Source: Actinokineospora auranticolor (lineage in GTDB: Bacteria; Actinomycetota; Actinomycetes; Mycobacteriales; Pseudonocardiaceae). Taken from it: 64,000 nt of DNA. The stretch covers positions 1 through 64,000 of the forward strand of contig NZ_PTIX01000025.1 in assembly GCF_002934265.1 (NCBI RefSeq). Direction: 5' to 3'. Shown piece after piece: positions 45,501 through 56,389 of the stretch. Each line of letters starts with the position of its first letter. Within the stretch, counting starts at the first letter, position 1. A program made the translations under genes and the position numbers. The notes beneath the pieces were generated by a model. The model had not been told where the DNA came from, made no database searches, and was given only the letters and a program-made list of their open reading frames with translations.

Positions 45501-47032
45501 CTGCGCACCTCGACGACCAACTCCTCGACGCTCAGCCGCCGCGCCCCGCACACCAATACCGTCTGTCCACAGTGGTCGACGAGCAGATCGGCCAACAGAC
45601 CGGGCACATCGCGCGGCACCCCCGGCACGGCCTCGACTCGCCACGCGTCGAGCAGCGCCACCAAGTCCTCGGGCCCGACCAGCTCGACCCGCCCGACCAC
45701 GGGCGCGTCCGAGTCCGTCAGGCCCCGGATCAGCGCGCACAACGCGTCCAGCCTGCGGTCGACACCCGCCTGGTCGTGGGTGCGGGCGTCGACCTCGAAG
45801 CCCAGCAGCACCCCACCATCACCAGTGGGCAGCACGCTCAGCCCCATGTCCTCCGGCGGTCCGCCCGCGACGTTGCGCATGGTCCCGGTGGACCCGGCGA
45901 AATCGATCGCGAGGTCGAACGCCTTGAGGTTCACCCCGCGCCCGTGCAGCAACGCTCCCGCGCCGGGCACGGCCAGGTCGCGGGGCAGGTCCTCGCCGCG
46001 GTAGCGCTGGTGCGCGCGCATTTCCCGCATCGCCGTGGCCACCCGCGCGGTCAGCTCAGCCAGCCCGTCGCCGCCGAACACCTTGACCCGCAGGGGAAGC
46101 ACGTTGACCGCCATGGCCGGTGTGCGCAGCGCGGACCCGAACCGGCACATCAACGGCAGCGCGAACACCACGTCGTCACGGCCCAGCACCCGGTGCAGGA
46201 ACGCGGCGTAGCAGGCGATGAGCGCCTCACCCCACGTCGCGCCAACGCTCTCCGCGACCTCGCGCAGCCGGTTGAGGTCGGCGGTGGGCAACACGGTCCG
46301 AGCGGTGACCGTGCGCTCGGGAAGCCCGGTTCCCCCCGCGATGTCGTCGAGGTCGGGCAACGGGGTGAACCGCGCGCGCCAGTACGCCCGGTCCTGTGCG
46401 GCCCGCTCGCTCGCGAGGTAGGCGCGGTCGGCGGCCACTACGTCGGCGAACCGGCCGAACGGAGACGGCGCAGGCAGGCTCCCGCTCACCAGAGCTGTGT
46501 AGTGGGCCGCGGTGCGACGGGCCAGCATGGCCGCGGTGTAGCCGTCGAACACCAAGTGGTGGCCCAGCTGCGTGAACCACACCTCCCGGTCGGTCAGGCG
46601 CAGCACCGTGTGCGAGAACAGCGGGCGTTCCACCATCTCCCGGCACGCCTCGGCCACCCGGCGGCGCTCCGAGTCGACCAGCGCGTGCGCGGCGGCCACC
46701 GGGTCCGGCGCGCCGCGCAGGTCGACCACCTCCGGCAGCGGCACCGGCTCGGCGGAGATCTCCTGGCGCGGTCCGTCCGGGGTGGTGAACACCCGCAACC
46801 GCAGGCTGTCCGCCTCCTCGGTGGTCGCGCGGATCGCCGCGCGCAGCGCCTCGACGTCCACCGGGCCACCGCCGCCGATCTCCAGCACGTCACCGACGAC
46901 GTAGTACGGCGAGTCCGGCTCCAGGCGCTGCGCGTCCCAGATGCCGCGCTGGGCGCGGGTCAGTTCCCAGGACGTCTCGGGTGAGCAGGCCGACTCGGAC
47001 CGGGTGCCGGGGTGGGCGTGGGCTGTGCTCAA
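36557..47032 (-). CDS. non-ribosomal peptide synthetase, C-A-T-E-C-A-T-E-C
   Basis: 3,491 residues from TTG 47032 (AGGAGA seven bases before). C1 ~15-455 has HHLVFDG near 157, suited to take the aryl acid. A1 ~470-970 has [11 protein letters not shown]1 has GGDSI near 1013. E1 has HHLSVDG near 1190 and NYLGRF. C2 has HHALLDGW near 1670; A2 has [10 protein letters not shown] near 2133; T2 has GGDSI near 2509. E2 has [11 protein letters not shown] near 2785 and an Ala/Ser-rich insertion at ~2640-2744. The terminal C3 has HHLLSDGW near 3202. No thioesterase. My alignment to PheA gives pocket codes near D-S-D-D-I-G-L-V-D-K (basic residue likely) and D-V-W-N-V-I-A-I-N-K (Ser/Thr-like, weak). It probably makes a dihydroxybenzoyl-D-aa-D-aa unit. 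Confidence 0.93.
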   Translation of the reverse strand: MSTAHAHPGTRSESACSPETSWELTRAQRGIWDAQRLEPDSPYYVVGDVLEIGGGGPVDVEALRAAIRATTEEADSLRLRVFTTPDGPRQEISAEPVPLPEVVDLRGAPDPVAAAHALVDSERRRVAEACREMVERPLFSHTVLRLTDREVWFTQLGHHLVFDGYTAAMLARRTAAHYTALVSGSLPAPSPFGRFADVVAADRAYLASERAAQDRAYWRARFTPLPDLDDIAGGTGLPERTVTARTVLPTADLNRLREVAESVGATWGEALIACYAAFLHRVLGRDDVVFALPLMCRFGSALRTPAMAVNVLPLRVKVFGGDGLAELTARVATAMREMRAHQRYRGEDLPRDLAVPGAGALLHGRGVNLKAFDLAIDFAGSTGTMRNVAGGPPEDMGLSVLPTGDGGVLLGFEVDARTHDQAGVDRRLDALCALIRGLTDSDAPVVGRVELVGPEDLVALLDAWRVEAVPGVPRDVPGLLADLLVDHCGQTVLVCGARRLSVEELVVEVRRLARALRARGVGADDVVALPLDRSADLVVALLAVLEAGAAFLPLDIEHPAPRLRATVTEAGAVLALASAATVDVVPPEVPRLVLDAPEVRAELAALSGAPLSTEELSAPRHPDHLAYVIFTSGSTGTPKGVLGRVGGLASLVHHHRSTTVTRATRAAGRRLRAAHTYSFAFDSALDQLLWLLCGHELHVYDADTARDATALVSALTRDGIDVVDTTPSMAAPLVDAGLLDGPHRPVLLILGGEAAPPALWRRVAASGIAARNLYGPTEATVDSVGAWLDGGDPVIGFPVPGTRVYLLDNALRVVPPGSAGELYLAGPHLARGYLDRPGATAERFLADPFGAPGDRMYRTGDLARWVPGRGLAYLGRRDGQVKVRGHRVELGEVEAALGALPGVGAAAAAVRTDTGAPRLVGYVVPAALTTLDPDRVRAELAERVPDHLVPTAVVVLDALPVTTNGKLDRTALPAPRSASGGRAPRTERERLLCAAVAEVVGAEQVSPDDDFFAVGGDSITAIGVSSRLRAHGVDLRPRDLLGRGSFAALAAAGRDLDEARVVEVDEPTGPVPAPPIVRALLDPHPDHTSIAGYAQWTALRVNEFLTLADLARGVRALVDHHDALRLRVSSSGELLVPPPGLSGPEVVESEGDDAAASAAALAAELDPAAGEVVRVALLRTPPGAPDEVVVVIHHLSVDGVSWRVLLADLRAACAGEQLSPVGTSWRGHALRLAAQGATGARRAEIDHWRAARDDFRVGTRPLDQALDTTATAYRTTTVASPEASAAVLSGLPNAYRAGSDEVLLAALVLALRLWRGDERDAVTVTVEGHGRDHSGLDLARTVGWFTAEHPLRLPADAVRSSEDLADALAGGQAAGRLVRAVKEAKRAVPDHGIGHGVLRHLDPETRAEFAAVPPPDVLLNYLGRFAPVPDGGWRLPDDDPFAVIEPATKSLEQVLALNCFVREGTRPRIAVEWTAAGLVVTPEALADLRHAWERALGALAAHAEHGGGLTPSDLPLVALDQDAIDELERHGRVLDVLPATPLQVGLAFHTQVRGDQDTDVYVVQALTLLRGALDPDRMRAATHELLRRHPALRVHLHTTTGGEVVQVIPAEVTLDWRRVDLTGHTPDERARLLAEHCRADLERPFDPAAPPLVRFLLCTLGPDEHRLVITNHHALLDGWSMPLVGRTLLATYAELGGGPAAPTGPSLTDYHRLLAGRDHTAGLAAWRTALTGLEAGTRLAPPAAVSEVARPERVIVNLGAEFSGQLRAFAREQGVTTTTVFQTAWGVLLGRLTGRDDVVFGCPVSGRPAELDGVERVIGQLGNTIAVRVRAAAAETATSVLARVQAESAALVEHHHVGLPDVQRAAGLGELFDTMLVMENFPLSSRNRTTLAPGLDLVGVDITDATHYPLTVIVIPGDEIVVGLGYQPGVFDEDTVRGYGRWLRTLLAEIVTDPNRPVARLRALDAAEHRAMLAMGEGPEPSRPVAGCLAEFDRWVRRSPDAEAVVCRDRTLTYAELDRRANRLAHALIAGGVRPQDPVAVLLTRDIEMVVALFGVFKAGAVHVPMDPTYPVDRLRYMVEDIAPAAVIATPDSRAIPVDAPVIDPTTIAGTSTWDSDPVAARRRITDDSIAYVIYTSGTTGKPKGVAIPHRGLPSLVTLQEDVVGIRARERYLHFASTSFDVAFWQFMLPLLSGGTSVIAPEEARVPGDELLDYIVEHRVTGVNLLPSFVAAIPDDTPVDRDVLVMIGAERLDPELAHRWGNRRALFNAYGPTEVTINSVTWRYRPDDPGPLPIGRPDPQVRAYVLDAGLQPVGVGVAGELYLGGPKLARGYVNRPTLTAERFVADPFGPPGSRCYRTGDLVRWRPDGQLVFLGRTDHQVKVRGFRIELSEIETVLSRHPNVRACAVIVREGRLVGYILPTDDTAPDSASLREHLSTDLPDHMVPTAFVLVDHLPLGPTGKLNRDALPDPAPRTSTESREPATPAETALLAVFREVLGNVHLDDSFLDIGGDSIVSLRVVSRARRAGLTLTARDVFEGGTIAGIAARCHTAESTQDSPAVGDAPLTPLMRSLLQRGPADTFCQWVQICVPPSTTTEWHQTLNALLTRHDALRAHLADTKAGLVLRIPAAGAVTSTDILTVVSAPDAQTTPAATTVFATASPADASSAAAQEHIAHGAVDPSTGPVVDAPEASVATGADASTSAPPVDASAAPAWEHIAGAAANQPPHSPESGQASTADLFSAAVDLGALARAHITRARAEMNPRTGPLLRAIWIDAGPNRLGRLILVAHHLVVDAVSWRILIDDLAQAHAGAPLPRHGLSLLGWATALREAAPARQSERAHWHRVAATPVCPLPALDSTRDTAATARHHHVRIDPATTRAAVTTLPAAYRTTPDTVLLTALARAIAAWRGTAPDLLVALEGHGRPAHRPDFSGPADLSQTVGWFTAVHPARIHPPAGTAPALRAVREHLRAAGDGLGHGILGDDLVRHPDVSWNYLGRFPAAPTEETAWQPPPDADPLGSGGVDLPLPHALMVNAILRDNELGVRFTWPAALFTPARIGELGERFAHELHALTTDTPDGEILPLTPLQELMLDQARTGTDPYTVQGVFTLNGPLNLPALRAAGTHLLTRHPNLGAVFPPGHAVQVIPTQPEPDFTTRDVDDIERDRVLAELLAEPFNLATGPLFRITVLHRGPNHHDLVLTTHHLLSDGWSAPRILTELFAHYTETDLPVPTPFSHYTRWLAAHDHTTDLRAWRTELLDLPEGDHLLHGRRSTVAAADPVLFTVPTHTVAALTTAATARGLTPNTMLQGAWAAILATRSGRRDVTFGTMVACRTPEVAGVEDILGLLANTVPVRVHLQGTVAEALADAQSRQQAMVEHQHIGIPELTTLTARERLFDTLLVFENYPVDPTRLREPAPGLTVTDTRFRERTHHPLTLTVVPTDAGWTAVLSPQAGLFDPGELNAIATDLQHTLRALPTLLDEPTDRLLGETT
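38881..39078 (-). repeat. in-frame 132-bp duplication inside the second E domain
   Basis: CGATGTGCTCC at 38881 recurs at 39013. About 65 bases after each start are clearly related, so the period is 132 bases or 44 codons. The duplication encodes an Ala/Ser/Thr/Pro-rich stretch with EHIA in each copy. It sits in the loop between the start of E2 and its HHLVVDA motif. Confidence 0.65.
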
Positions 47033-47057
47033 CGCGATCTCCTGGTGTCGGGGGTGG

Positions 47058-47831
47058 TCAGAGGGCGGGGACGACCATCGGCGTGCCGGTCACCGGGTCG
47101 GGCACCACCACGCAGGGCAGCTCGAAGACCTTGGTGATCAGCGCGGCGTCGACGACCCGCGCGGGCGCGCCCTCGGCCACGATCTGGCCGTCGCGCATGG
47201 CGACGACGTGGTCGGCGTAGCGGCAGGCCTGGTTGATGTCGTGCAGCACCGCGATCACGGTGCGGCCCTGGTCGCGCAGCCGGGCCAGCAGTTCCAGCAG
47301 CTGGTACTGGTGGGCGATGTCGAGGAACGACGTCGGCTCGTCGAGCAGCAGGTGCGTCGTGCGTTGCGCCAAGACCAGCGCGACCCACACCCGTTGCCGT
47401 TGACCGCCGGAGAGTTCGTGCACCGGACGGTCGGCGAGGTCGGCCACACCCGCTGCTTCCATCGCCTCAGCGACGCTGCGCTCGTCCTCTTCGGACCAGG
47501 TCGACAGCAACGACTGATGGGGGAAACGGCCGCGCGCGACGAGTGCGCGTACTCGTACGTCCTCGGGCGCGACCGGTTCCTGCGGCAGGAAACCCAAGGC
47601 GCGCGCGAGTTCCTTGTTCGGGTACGTGCTCACCGCCCGCCCGTCGAGCTGGACGGCGCCCGCCGAAGGGCGCAGCAGCCGTACGAACGCGCGCAGCAGC
47701 GTCGACTTGCCGCAGGCGTTCGGGCCGACGATGGCGGTGAAGGCGCCGTCGGGCACGTCCAGGGACAGCCGGGTGGAGACCACCCGGTCGTCGTAGCGCA
47801 GGGTCAGGTCCCGTGCGGTCAGGCGGGTCAT
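47058..47831 (-). CDS. ferric-siderophore ABC transporter ATPase (FecE/FepC type)
   Basis: 257 residues from ATG 47831. It has Walker A GPNACGKST, the Q-loop FLPQEP, signature LSGGQRQRV, Walker B LLLDEPTSFLD and switch VLHDIN. It energises the two-permease importer encoded just upstream and overlaps the second permease by 4 bases. The NRPS gene follows after 25 bases, so uptake and synthesis genes share one transcript. Confidence 0.94.
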   Translation of the reverse strand: MTRLTARDLTLRYDDRVVSTRLSLDVPDGAFTAIVGPNACGKSTLLRAFVRLLRPSAGAVQLDGRAVSTYPNKELARALGFLPQEPVAPEDVRVRALVARGRFPHQSLLSTWSEEDERSVAEAMEAAGVADLADRPVHELSGGQRQRVWVALVLAQRTTHLLLDEPTSFLDIAHQYQLLELLARLRDQGRTVIAVLHDINQACRYADHVVAMRDGQIVAEGAPARVVDAALITKVFELPCVVVPDPVTGTPMVVPAL

Positions 47832-48850
47832 GCGCGCCCGACCTTCCTGGCGAGCAGCCAGATCAGGTACGAGCCGCCGACCGCGGTGCTGACCACCCCG
47901 GCGGGCAGGGGCACCGGCGCGAGCAGCACCTGGGCCAGCAGGTCCGTGCCCAGCAGCAGCACCGCGCCGGTCAGCGCGGCCGGGAGCATCGGGACACCGG
48001 GCGCGGCGGCCACCCGCCTGCCGATCTGCGGGGCGGCCAGCGCGATGAACGCGATCGGCCCGGCCACGGCGGTCACCGTCGCCGTGCAACCCACGCCGAT
48101 GAGCACCAGCTCCAGCCGCAGCCGCTCCAGCCCGACCCCCGTGGCGACCGCGACCTCCCGACCCAGCCCCGCCTGCTGCGCGTCCCGCGAGCGCGCCGCC
48201 AGGAACACCAGCAGGACACCGAGGACGACGAACGGGACGCCGACGTCGTCCCAACCGAGCCCGTTGAGCGAGCCCGCGCTCCAGCCGACGGCGGCGATCG
48301 CCACCTCCAGCTCCGCGCGCAGCACGATCCACGAGTTGACCGCGGTCAACATGGCGTTGACCGCGATGCCGATCACCACCAGCCGCAGCCCGGAGAGCCC
48401 ACCGGACCGGGAGAGCAGGTAGACCAGGGTCGCGGCCACCAACCCGCCCAGCACGGACCCCGTGATGAGCTGCGCCGAGGACCCGGAGAGCACGGTGAGC
48501 ACCACGAGTGCCCCGGTGTAGGCGCCCGCGTCGAGGCCGATGACCTCCGGGCTGCCCAACGGGTTGCGGGTGACGCCCTGGAAGATCGCCCCCGCCACGC
48601 CGAGCGCGGCGCCGAAGACCACGGCCGCCAGCACCCGCGGCAGGCGCCACTGGCGGATCACCACACCGGAGTCGCCGCCTGCCCCCGTCAGCGCGGCGAA
48701 CACCTTGGCCGGACTCGCCCAGACCGCGCCGTGGCACAGACCGAGCAGCGCCAGACCGGCGATGACGACCAGCGCGACGACGCTGACGACCAGGGTTCGG
48801 CGTTCGACGCGGATCGAGAAGCGCCCGCGGCGCAGGACGACGGCGGTCAC
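47828..48850 (-). CDS. FecCD-type siderophore permease, second subunit
   Basis: 340 residues from GTG 48850. About nine to ten hydrophobic helices, with RLPRVLAAVVFGAALGVAGAIFQ and NPLGSPEVIGLDAGA (the usual FecCD entry motifs) and PIAFIALAAPQIGRR (EAA-like coupling loop). It should pair with the preceding permease and the ATPase to move ferric siderophore into the cytoplasm. Both ends overlap neighbouring genes by 4 bases. Confidence 0.93.
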   Translation of the reverse strand: MTAVVLRRGRFSIRVERRTLVVSVVALVVIAGLALLGLCHGAVWASPAKVFAALTGAGGDSGVVIRQWRLPRVLAAVVFGAALGVAGAIFQGVTRNPLGSPEVIGLDAGAYTGALVVLTVLSGSSAQLITGSVLGGLVAATLVYLLSRSGGLSGLRLVVIGIAVNAMLTAVNSWIVLRAELEVAIAAVGWSAGSLNGLGWDDVGVPFVVLGVLLVFLAARSRDAQQAGLGREVAVATGVGLERLRLELVLIGVGCTATVTAVAGPIAFIALAAPQIGRRVAAAPGVPMLPAALTGAVLLLGTDLLAQVLLAPVPLPAGVVSTAVGGSYLIWLLARKVGRA

Positions 48851-49860
48851 AGCGGCGCCGCCCCGTAGCGGCGGACGGCCCAGATGAGCACCGGCCCGCC
48901 GAGGAACGCGGTCACGAACGCCACCGGCACCTCACCGGTCGGCAGCAGCACCCGCGACCCCACGTCGGACACCAGCAGCAGGACCGGTCCGATCACCGCG
49001 GCGTAGGCGACCAGCCACGGCACCGAGCCGCCCGCCGCGCGCCGGGCCAGGTGCGGCACGATCAGCCCCACGAACAGGATCGGCCCGGCGACCGCGGTCG
49101 CCGCGCCCGCCAGCACCGTGATCAGCACCAGCGCGCCCGCCCGGACCCGCGACACGTTCGCGCCGAGGCTGCGCGCGACGGTCTCGCCGAGCGCCAACGC
49201 GTTGAGCTGCCTGCTCAGCAGCGCGGACCCCACCAGCGCCGCCGCGATGGCCAGCAGCGGCACCAGCATCGGCGCCTGCTCCCGACCGGCCAGCGACCCC
49301 ACCGCCCAGAACCGGTACGCGTCGAAGACATCCGGCAGCAACAGCCGCAGTCCCAGCGACAGCCCGGACAGCACCGAACTCAGCGCCACCCCGGTGAGCA
49401 CCAGCCGCAGCGGCGAACCCCAGCCCACCGCGAAGACCACGACCGTCGCCAACACACCGCCGACCACCGCCAGCGCCAACTCCCCCACGGCAGAGGCGGC
49501 GGCACCCATCGCGGACCCGACGGTGATGGCGAACCCGGCGCCGGTGGTGACCCCGAGCACCCCCGGCTCGGCCAACGGGTTCCGTGAGATCACCTGCACC
49601 AGCACGCCCGCGACGCCCAAGGCCGCGCCCACGCCGATGGCCAGCAGCGCGCGGGGCGCGCGGATGTGCCGCACCACTGAGTCGTTCGCGGTGTCCGACG
49701 GGGCGAACAGCGCCCGCAGCACGTCCTCCGGCGCGATGGGGTGCGCGCCGATGCCGAGGCTGACCACCGCGACCGCCAGCAACGCGACGAGCGCCACGAC
49801 GAGCCACGCGACGCGCGCTCCCGACCGTAGTCGCGCGGGTGGGACCTGGACGGTGGTCAC
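48847..49860 (-). CDS. FecCD-type siderophore permease, first subunit
   Basis: 337 residues from GTG 49860, overlapping the binding-protein gene by 4 bases. Landmarks are RAPRALLAIGVGAALGVAGVLVQ, NPLAEPGVLGVTTGAG and PILFVGLIVPHLARR. It forms the heterodimeric channel with the next permease. Upstream in-frame sequence belongs to the binding protein in another frame. Confidence 0.93.
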   Translation of the reverse strand: MTTVQVPPARLRSGARVAWLVVALVALLAVAVVSLGIGAHPIAPEDVLRALFAPSDTANDSVVRHIRAPRALLAIGVGAALGVAGVLVQVISRNPLAEPGVLGVTTGAGFAITVGSAMGAAASAVGELALAVVGGVLATVVVFAVGWGSPLRLVLTGVALSSVLSGLSLGLRLLLPDVFDAYRFWAVGSLAGREQAPMLVPLLAIAAALVGSALLSRQLNALALGETVARSLGANVSRVRAGALVLITVLAGAATAVAGPILFVGLIVPHLARRAAGGSVPWLVAYAAVIGPVLLLVSDVGSRVLLPTGEVPVAFVTAFLGGPVLIWAVRRYGAAPL

Positions 49861-50849
49861 GACGTCAGCAGCGGTGCGAGCGCTTTGTCGACCGCGTCGG
49901 CGGTGGCCATCGCCGAGCCGTACGTCGTGGCCTCCGTGTAGCGCAACGGGAACGCCTTGCCCGCCTTGACCGCGGGCAGCCCCTTCCAGAGCGGCGAGTC
50001 CAGCACGTACTGCACGCCCTTGGGGTTGGAGCCGTCCGCGTTGACCGTGTAGGTGATCACCTCGGCCTCGGCGAAGGCGGTGGGCAACTCCTCGATCGAC
50101 GGGTACTCGCTGACGTCCTTGGAACCGCCACCCCGCACCTTGACCTGGCCGTAGTAGTTCGCACCGAGGTCTTGGGCGACGTTGGTGCCCCAGGAACCGT
50201 TGAACTCGCGCTGGAAGTTGCCGTTGGCGATCTCGCCGTAGGCACCCAGGTGCGCGAACTTCAGTCCGGGTAGGACACCCGCGTACTTCGCGGCCAGCGC
50301 CTTCGTCTTGGTCTGGTAGGCGTCGCGGATGGTGTCGAAGGTGGCCAGCGCGCCCGCCGCGTCGGCCTGCCTGCGCGAGAGGTCCCGCCACGCGGAGGGC
50401 AGCGAGGGACCGATCGCCACGACCGGCGCGATGGCCCGCAGCCGCGCGATGTCGATGTCGGCGAGCACCGGCTTGGGCACGCCGATCACGATCAGATCGG
50501 GCTCGAGCTGGGCGATCGCCTCGTAGTTGGTCTCGGCGGCGGACTCGCCTGCCACCTTGGCCAGCCGGTCGTAGGTGGCGCGGATCTCCGGGGTCATCAT
50601 CGGCAGCCCGCGCCGCCAGGTGGAGATCCCGACGAGCGGCGCGTTGGCCTCCATCAGGGCCGGGACGGCGTAGCCGGTGGCCACGACGCGCTTCGGCGAG
50701 ACCGGGATGGTGATGTCGCCGTTGTCCGCGGTGAAGACCCGGGTGGCGCCCGCGGGTGCGGCGGGCTCGCCGGGGCCGGAGCCGCACCCGGCGGCCAAAG
50801 CGGCGAGCACGAGCGCACCGGCGATGCGGGCGGATCTGGGGACGCGCAT
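49857..50849 (-). CDS. siderophore-binding lipoprotein (FepB/FhuD type)
   Basis: 330 residues from ATG 50849 behind GAAGGAAT. The lipobox AAGC at ~19-22 predicts a membrane lipoprotein. The periplasmic-binding-protein class III fold is indicated by PKRVVATGYAVPALMEANAPLVGIS, then LEPDLIVIGVP, a central helix and an EAEVITYTVN strand. It captures ferric siderophore outside the cell for the FecCD-type permeases. Basic and aromatic residues that would suit a catecholate are present, but I cannot rank the ligand. Confidence 0.92.
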   Translation of the reverse strand: MRVPRSARIAGALVLAALAAGCGSGPGEPAAPAGATRVFTADNGDITIPVSPKRVVATGYAVPALMEANAPLVGISTWRRGLPMMTPEIRATYDRLAKVAGESAAETNYEAIAQLEPDLIVIGVPKPVLADIDIARLRAIAPVVAIGPSLPSAWRDLSRRQADAAGALATFDTIRDAYQTKTKALAAKYAGVLPGLKFAHLGAYGEIANGNFQREFNGSWGTNVAQDLGANYYGQVKVRGGGSKDVSEYPSIEELPTAFAEAEVITYTVNADGSNPKGVQYVLDSPLWKGLPAVKAGKAFPLRYTEATTYGSAMATADAVDKALAPLLTS

Positions 50850-50891
50850 GGGAGATTCCTTCAGCAGGTTGGTTGATCGCGACCGGGGGGC

Positions 50892-51731
50892 TCAGTCGTC
50901 GTGCTCGTCGTCGAAGTCGACGACACCGCGCTTCCAGTAGCCGGTGATGTCGTGGTCGGTCTTGTCCAGGCCCAGTTCGTCGCGGACCCAGCGGCGCAGC
51001 GGCTTGATCGAGCCCGCCTCGCCCGCGATCCACACGTAGACCCGCTCACCTTCGGGGACGCGCACTGCCCGCACGGCACGGTCGAGCAGACCGGGCTCGG
51101 CACCGTGCAGCCACTGGACTTCGACGCCCTCGGGGGCGCTCAGCTCGATGTGCTCGCTCGCGTCCGCCACCTCGATGAACGCCCAACCGCGCGCGGTGCG
51201 GGGCAGTTCCTCGAGCCAGCGGGCGATGGCGGGTAGCGCGGTGAGGTCGCCCGCGAGGAGGTAGCGGTCGTAGTTGTGCGGGACGATCAGGCCGCCGGGA
51301 GGGCCCGCGATGTGCGCGACCGCGCCGGGTTCGACGGCGCGCGCCCAGTCGCTGCCCAGTCCGTCCGGGTGCAGGGCGATGTCGAGGTCGAGTTCGCCGG
51401 TGACCGGGTCGTAGCGGCGCACCGTGTACTCGCGGGAGGTGGGCGACGGCTTGGGCCAGCGCAGCATGTCGCCGTTGGGCTCCGGCAGGCGCAGGGTGCC
51501 GTCCGGGTCCGGGAACAGCACCTTGACGTGCTCGTCGGGCGCGTGCGCCTCGAACCCGGCGGTCCCCGGGCCGCCGAGGGTGACCCGCAGCAGACCGGAC
51601 CCGACCATGGCCGTGCGCACCACCACCGCGGCGCGCACGCGGATCGGGTAGCCCACCTTCTCCGCCGCGGTGCCCGCGCGGACCTCGGCGATCCGCTCCC
51701 GGTGGCGGTGCCGGTGGTCGACCCGGTTCAC
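50892..51731 (-). CDS. siderophore-interacting protein, FAD ferric reductase
   Basis: 279 residues from ATG 51731, overlapping the carrier-protein stop by 4 bases. The SIP/ViuB pattern is present: an FAD-binding barrel with REYTVRRYDPVTGELDLDIALH, a GPPGG turn, then the NAD(P)H domain (YLLAGDLTALPAIARWLEELP, VYVWIAGEAGSIKPLRRW). It reduces Fe(III) in imported catecholate to release iron. An acidic end (DFDDEHDD) closes the protein. Confidence 0.93.
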   Translation of the reverse strand: MNRVDHRHRHRERIAEVRAGTAAEKVGYPIRVRAAVVVRTAMVGSGLLRVTLGGPGTAGFEAHAPDEHVKVLFPDPDGTLRLPEPNGDMLRWPKPSPTSREYTVRRYDPVTGELDLDIALHPDGLGSDWARAVEPGAVAHIAGPPGGLIVPHNYDRYLLAGDLTALPAIARWLEELPRTARGWAFIEVADASEHIELSAPEGVEVQWLHGAEPGLLDRAVRAVRVPEGERVYVWIAGEAGSIKPLRRWVRDELGLDKTDHDITGYWKRGVVDFDDEHDD

Positions 51732-51979
51732 GCGCCCGCCCCGGTCACCAGTCGGGTCCAGCGGTCCAACCGGGGTTCCTCGGCCAGGTCGGCGAACTCC
51801 ACCTCGGGCGCGCCCGCCGCCCGCCAGCGCTCCAGCAGGGCCATGGTGCGCATGGAGTCCAGGCCCAGGTCGAGCAGGTCGGCCTCCGGGGTCACCTCCG
51901 CCGGTGCGCAGCCGAGCACCTCGGCGATGTCCGCCCGCACGCGGTCGCCGGTCAGCGCGCCCGCCTCGGGGGCGCTCAT
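51728..51979 (-). CDS. stand-alone aryl carrier protein
   Basis: 83 residues from ATG 51979. One PCP/ArCP four-helix domain with the phosphopantetheine site LGLDSMR (Ser42). EntE would load dihydroxybenzoate here, for condensation by NRPS domain C1. In enterobactin and bacillibactin clusters this domain is fused to isochorismatase; here the two are separate genes overlapping by 4 bases. A phosphopantetheinyl transferase gene was not found in the window. Confidence 0.88.
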   Translation of the reverse strand: MSAPEAGALTGDRVRADIAEVLGCAPAEVTPEADLLDLGLDSMRTMALLERWRAAGAPEVEFADLAEEPRLDRWTRLVTGAGA

Positions 51980-52644
51980 CGCCCGGCTCCCGCCGAGACC
52001 GGCGCCGACAGCTCGGTCAGCGCGTCGGCGGTGGTGATCACGGTGCCGCAGCACTGCGCGACGTACTCGCAGGCCCGGTCGTGGTGCGCGCGGGAGAAGT
52101 CGGCCACGGCGTCGGCGACCAGGATCGGCCGGATGTCGGACATGAACGCCTCCACGGCGGTGGCCTGGAGGCCGATGTGCGCGTAGACCCCGGTGATCAG
52201 CAGCTGGTCGCGGCCCGCCGCGGCGAGCCGCGCGCGCAGCGGGGTGCGCTGGAACGCGCTGTAGCGCCACTTGGTGAGCACCGTGTCACCCGGCCTCGGG
52301 GCGAGTTCGGCGACGACGTCCGCCGCGCGCGGGTCGCGGTCGATGACCCCGCCGATGCCCGGGCCCCAGAACTCGGTGAGCAGGCCCCGGTCCGCGGCGC
52401 TCTGGCGACCCGGCTGGGCGGTGTAGAACACCGGGACGCCCGCGGCGCGCGCCGCGTCGAGCAGGGCGGCGGTGTTGGCGAGCACCTGCGGGATCGGCGC
52501 GCCCGCGAAGGGGGCGAGGAAGTAGCGCTGCGCGTCGTGCACGAGCAGCGCCGCCCGGGCCGGGTCGGGCCGCCAGTCGACCCGGCCCACGGGCAGCTCG
52601 GACGCCGTGGGCAGCGGGTAGCCCGCGATCTTGGGTAAGGACAC
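51976..52644 (-). CDS. entB: isochorismatase without carrier domain
   Basis: 222 residues from GTG 52644. It converts isochorismate to 2,3-dihydro-2,3-dihydroxybenzoate and pyruvate. Conserved features are LLVHDAQRYFL (Asp37), TAQPGRQ, VLTKWRYSAF (Lys125) and TGVYAHIGLQATAVEAFMSD. The length matches the isochorismatase half of EntB/DhbB; the C-terminal carrier half is absent and encoded by the next gene. It follows entE by 3 bases. The symbol refers to the isochorismatase activity only. Confidence 0.93.
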   Translation of the reverse strand: MSLPKIAGYPLPTASELPVGRVDWRPDPARAALLVHDAQRYFLAPFAGAPIPQVLANTAALLDAARAAGVPVFYTAQPGRQSAADRGLLTEFWGPGIGGVIDRDPRAADVVAELAPRPGDTVLTKWRYSAFQRTPLRARLAAAGRDQLLITGVYAHIGLQATAVEAFMSDIRPILVADAVADFSRAHHDRACEYVAQCCGTVITTADALTELSAPVSAGAGR

Positions 52645-52647
52645 CGG

Positions 52648-54275
<1,628 letters not shown>

Positions 54276-54276
<1 letters not shown>

Positions 54277-55505
54277 CACCGCTCCCACGCGCCGAGCGCC
54301 CGCAGCAGGGTGCGGAACTTCGCGCCGGTCTCGGCCAGCTCCGCGTCCGGGTCCGACCCGGCGACGACGCCCGCGCCCGCGAACAGGCGCACCGCCGCGT
54401 CGCACACCTCGGCGCAGCGGATGGTGACCACCCACTCGCCGTCGCCGCGCGCGTCGGTCCAGCCGACCAAGCCGGTGAAGTAGCCGCGGTCGAAGGGTTC
54501 CAGGGCGGCGATCGCGTCGCGCGCGCCGTCGACGGGCACCCCGCACACTGCGGGCGTGGGGTGCAGCGCCTCGGCGATGGCCAGCGACGAGGCACCGGGG
54601 TCGGTGGGGTCGGCGATCCGGCCGGTGATCCTGGTGGAGAGGTGCCACATGGTCGGCGTGCCGACCACGGTGGGCTCGGCGGGCACGACGAGGTCGCGGC
54701 AGAACCGACCGAGCACCCGCGCGACCTCGGCCGCCACGTGCGCGTGCTCGGCGCGGTCCTTGGCCGAGGCCAGCAGCGCGGCCCGGCGCCTGCGGTTCTC
54801 CGCCTCGTCGGCCACCCGCGGCGCCGACCCGGCGAGCGGGTTGGCCACCACCTCGGTGCCGCGCCGCGACACCAGCAGTTCCGGGCTGGCGCCGACCAGC
54901 GTGCGCGGGGCGGGGTCGCCGGGCGCGCTGACGTCGACGGCGAAGGCGTGCGCGGTGGGATCGGCGCGCACCAGCCGGGCGAGCAGCGCGGGCACCGCGA
55001 CCGGGGCGTCGGCCAGCAGATCGAGGCACCGTCCCAGCACGACCTTGGCCAGTTCGCCACCGGCGATCCGCTCCAGCGCGCGGCGCACGGCGTCGGCGTA
55101 GTGGGACGGTTGCGGTCGAGGGGCGATCGTCCACGCGGGTGCGACCGCCGCCCCGGTGGGACCGTCGCCGGTGGGCGCGCAGGCCCGGCGGACGAGCGCG
55201 GGCACGACCAGGCTCGCCGGGCCGTCCGGGCGGAAACCGATGGCGCCCACCACCATGGGGTGGTCGACACCCGCCCGGGCCGCGGCGGCCAGCGCCGCGG
55301 ACACGGCGCGGGCGCGGTCGCCGTCGCGGGTCTCGACCGTGGCGTGCACGCCGTCGGCGAGGATCGAGCCGTGCGCGGAGGAGTAGTAGAACGAGCCGGG
55401 CAGGTAGGCGGATAACAGGTCTGCCGCCCGGTGGACAGGGCGGGGACGCACCAGGACAGCAGGAGACACGCCAGGATTCCCTTTCGTGACAGCGGTTCGG
55501 GACAC
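54276..55505 (-). CDS. entC: isochorismate synthase
   Basis: 409 residues from GTG 55505. Chorismate-utilising enzyme fold: [31 protein letters not shown], a helical segment with [23 protein letters not shown] and [10 protein letters not shown], then [14 protein letters not shown] and VTIRCAEV. It isomerises chorismate to isochorismate in a Mg-dependent reaction. The presence of isochorismatase and EntA rules for DhbC/EntC rather than salicylate synthase, which would be MbtI-like and longer. Confidence 0.93.
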
Positions 55506-55568
55506 GGGCTGGACGTCGTCCCGCCGATTCCGCTCGTGCTTCTCAGCGGTGGCCGCGCGGGCGGGCGA

Positions 55569-56348
55569 CTAGGCGCACAACGTGGCGCCACCGTCCACGT
55601 AGAGGTTCTGCATGGTGATGTGCCGCGCGCGGTCGGAGACCAGGAAGACCACGGCGTCGGCCACGTCGGCGGGGTCGGCGATGCGCTTGAGCGGGATACC
55701 GACGCGGAACTGCGCGGGGTCGCCCGCGATGACCCGCTCCGGCCCGTTGCCGTCGGTCCAGAGCGCGCGCTGCATCGCGGTGTCGGTCGAGCCCGGCGAG
55801 ACGATGTTGCAGCGCACCCCCGACCCGGCGAGTTCGAGGCCGAGGCACCGGGTGAGCATGGTGGCCGCCGCCTTGGACGCCGCGTAGGCGGCCATGCCCG
55901 TGCGCGGCACGCCCGCCGCGTTCGAGCCGACGGTGACCAGCGCCCCGCGCCCGCGTGAAACCATGCGGTGGGAAATTTCCCGCAGCACGAAGAACACACC
56001 GGTCGAGTTGACCGCGAACGTGCGCGCCCAGTCCTCAGTGCTGGTCGCGCCGACGGAAGCCGGGTGCAGCACCCCCGCCGCGGACACTCCGATGTCGAGC
56101 GGGCCGAGGTCGCGCTCGACCTCGGCCACGACCCGGGCGAACGCGTCCTGGTCGGTCACGTCCACCGGGAACGGCACCACCGACCCGCCGGTGCGGTCCG
56201 CCGTCTCCTTGAGCCCGTCGACGTCGATGTCCACCCCCGCAACGGAAACACCCTCACGGGCCAGCGCATCGGCGACGGCGGCACCGATCCCCCGCGCGGC
56301 ACCGGTGACCAACGCGGTACGGCCGGACAACCCGGTCACCCCGACCAC
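55569..56348 (-). CDS. entA: 2,3-dihydro-2,3-dihydroxybenzoate dehydrogenase
   Basis: 259 residues from ATG 56348. Short-chain dehydrogenase with NAD motif TGAARGIG (15-22), catalytic Ser142, Tyr155 and Lys159 (YAASK), and a C-terminal [10 protein letters not shown]. It oxidises 2,3-dihydro-2,3-dihydroxybenzoate to 2,3-dihydroxybenzoate. It is the first gene of the operon, 22 bases downstream of an iron-box-like site; 63 bases separate it from entC. Confidence 0.93.
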   Translation of the reverse strand: MVGVTGLSGRTALVTGAARGIGAAVADALAREGVSVAGVDIDVDGLKETADRTGGSVVPFPVDVTDQDAFARVVAEVERDLGPLDIGVSAAGVLHPASVGATSTEDWARTFAVNSTGVFFVLREISHRMVSRGRGALVTVGSNAAGVPRTGMAAYAASKAAATMLTRCLGLELAGSGVRCNIVSPGSTDTAMQRALWTDGNGPERVIAGDPAQFRVGIPLKRIADPADVADAVVFLVSDRARHITMQNLYVDGGATLCA

Positions 56349-56370
56349 TGGCGTCTCCCTTCACGGTGAA

Positions 56371-56389
56371 ATAGCCAAGCCTCCCCTAA
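56371..56389 (-). promoter_or_regulatory. iron-box-like operator before entA
   Basis: On the minus strand the site reads TTAGGGGAGGCTTGGCTAT. It shares about 13 of 19 positions with the IdeR/DmdR consensus TTAGGTTAGGCTAACCTAA and lies 22 bases before the entA start. It would let an iron-loaded DtxR-type repressor shut the whole operon. Confidence 0.65.

Noticed and set aside
39836-46984. 1,269- and 1,104-codon plus-strand frames
   Set aside because: Antisense to the NRPS, whose motifs are complete throughout; typical high-GC shadow frames.
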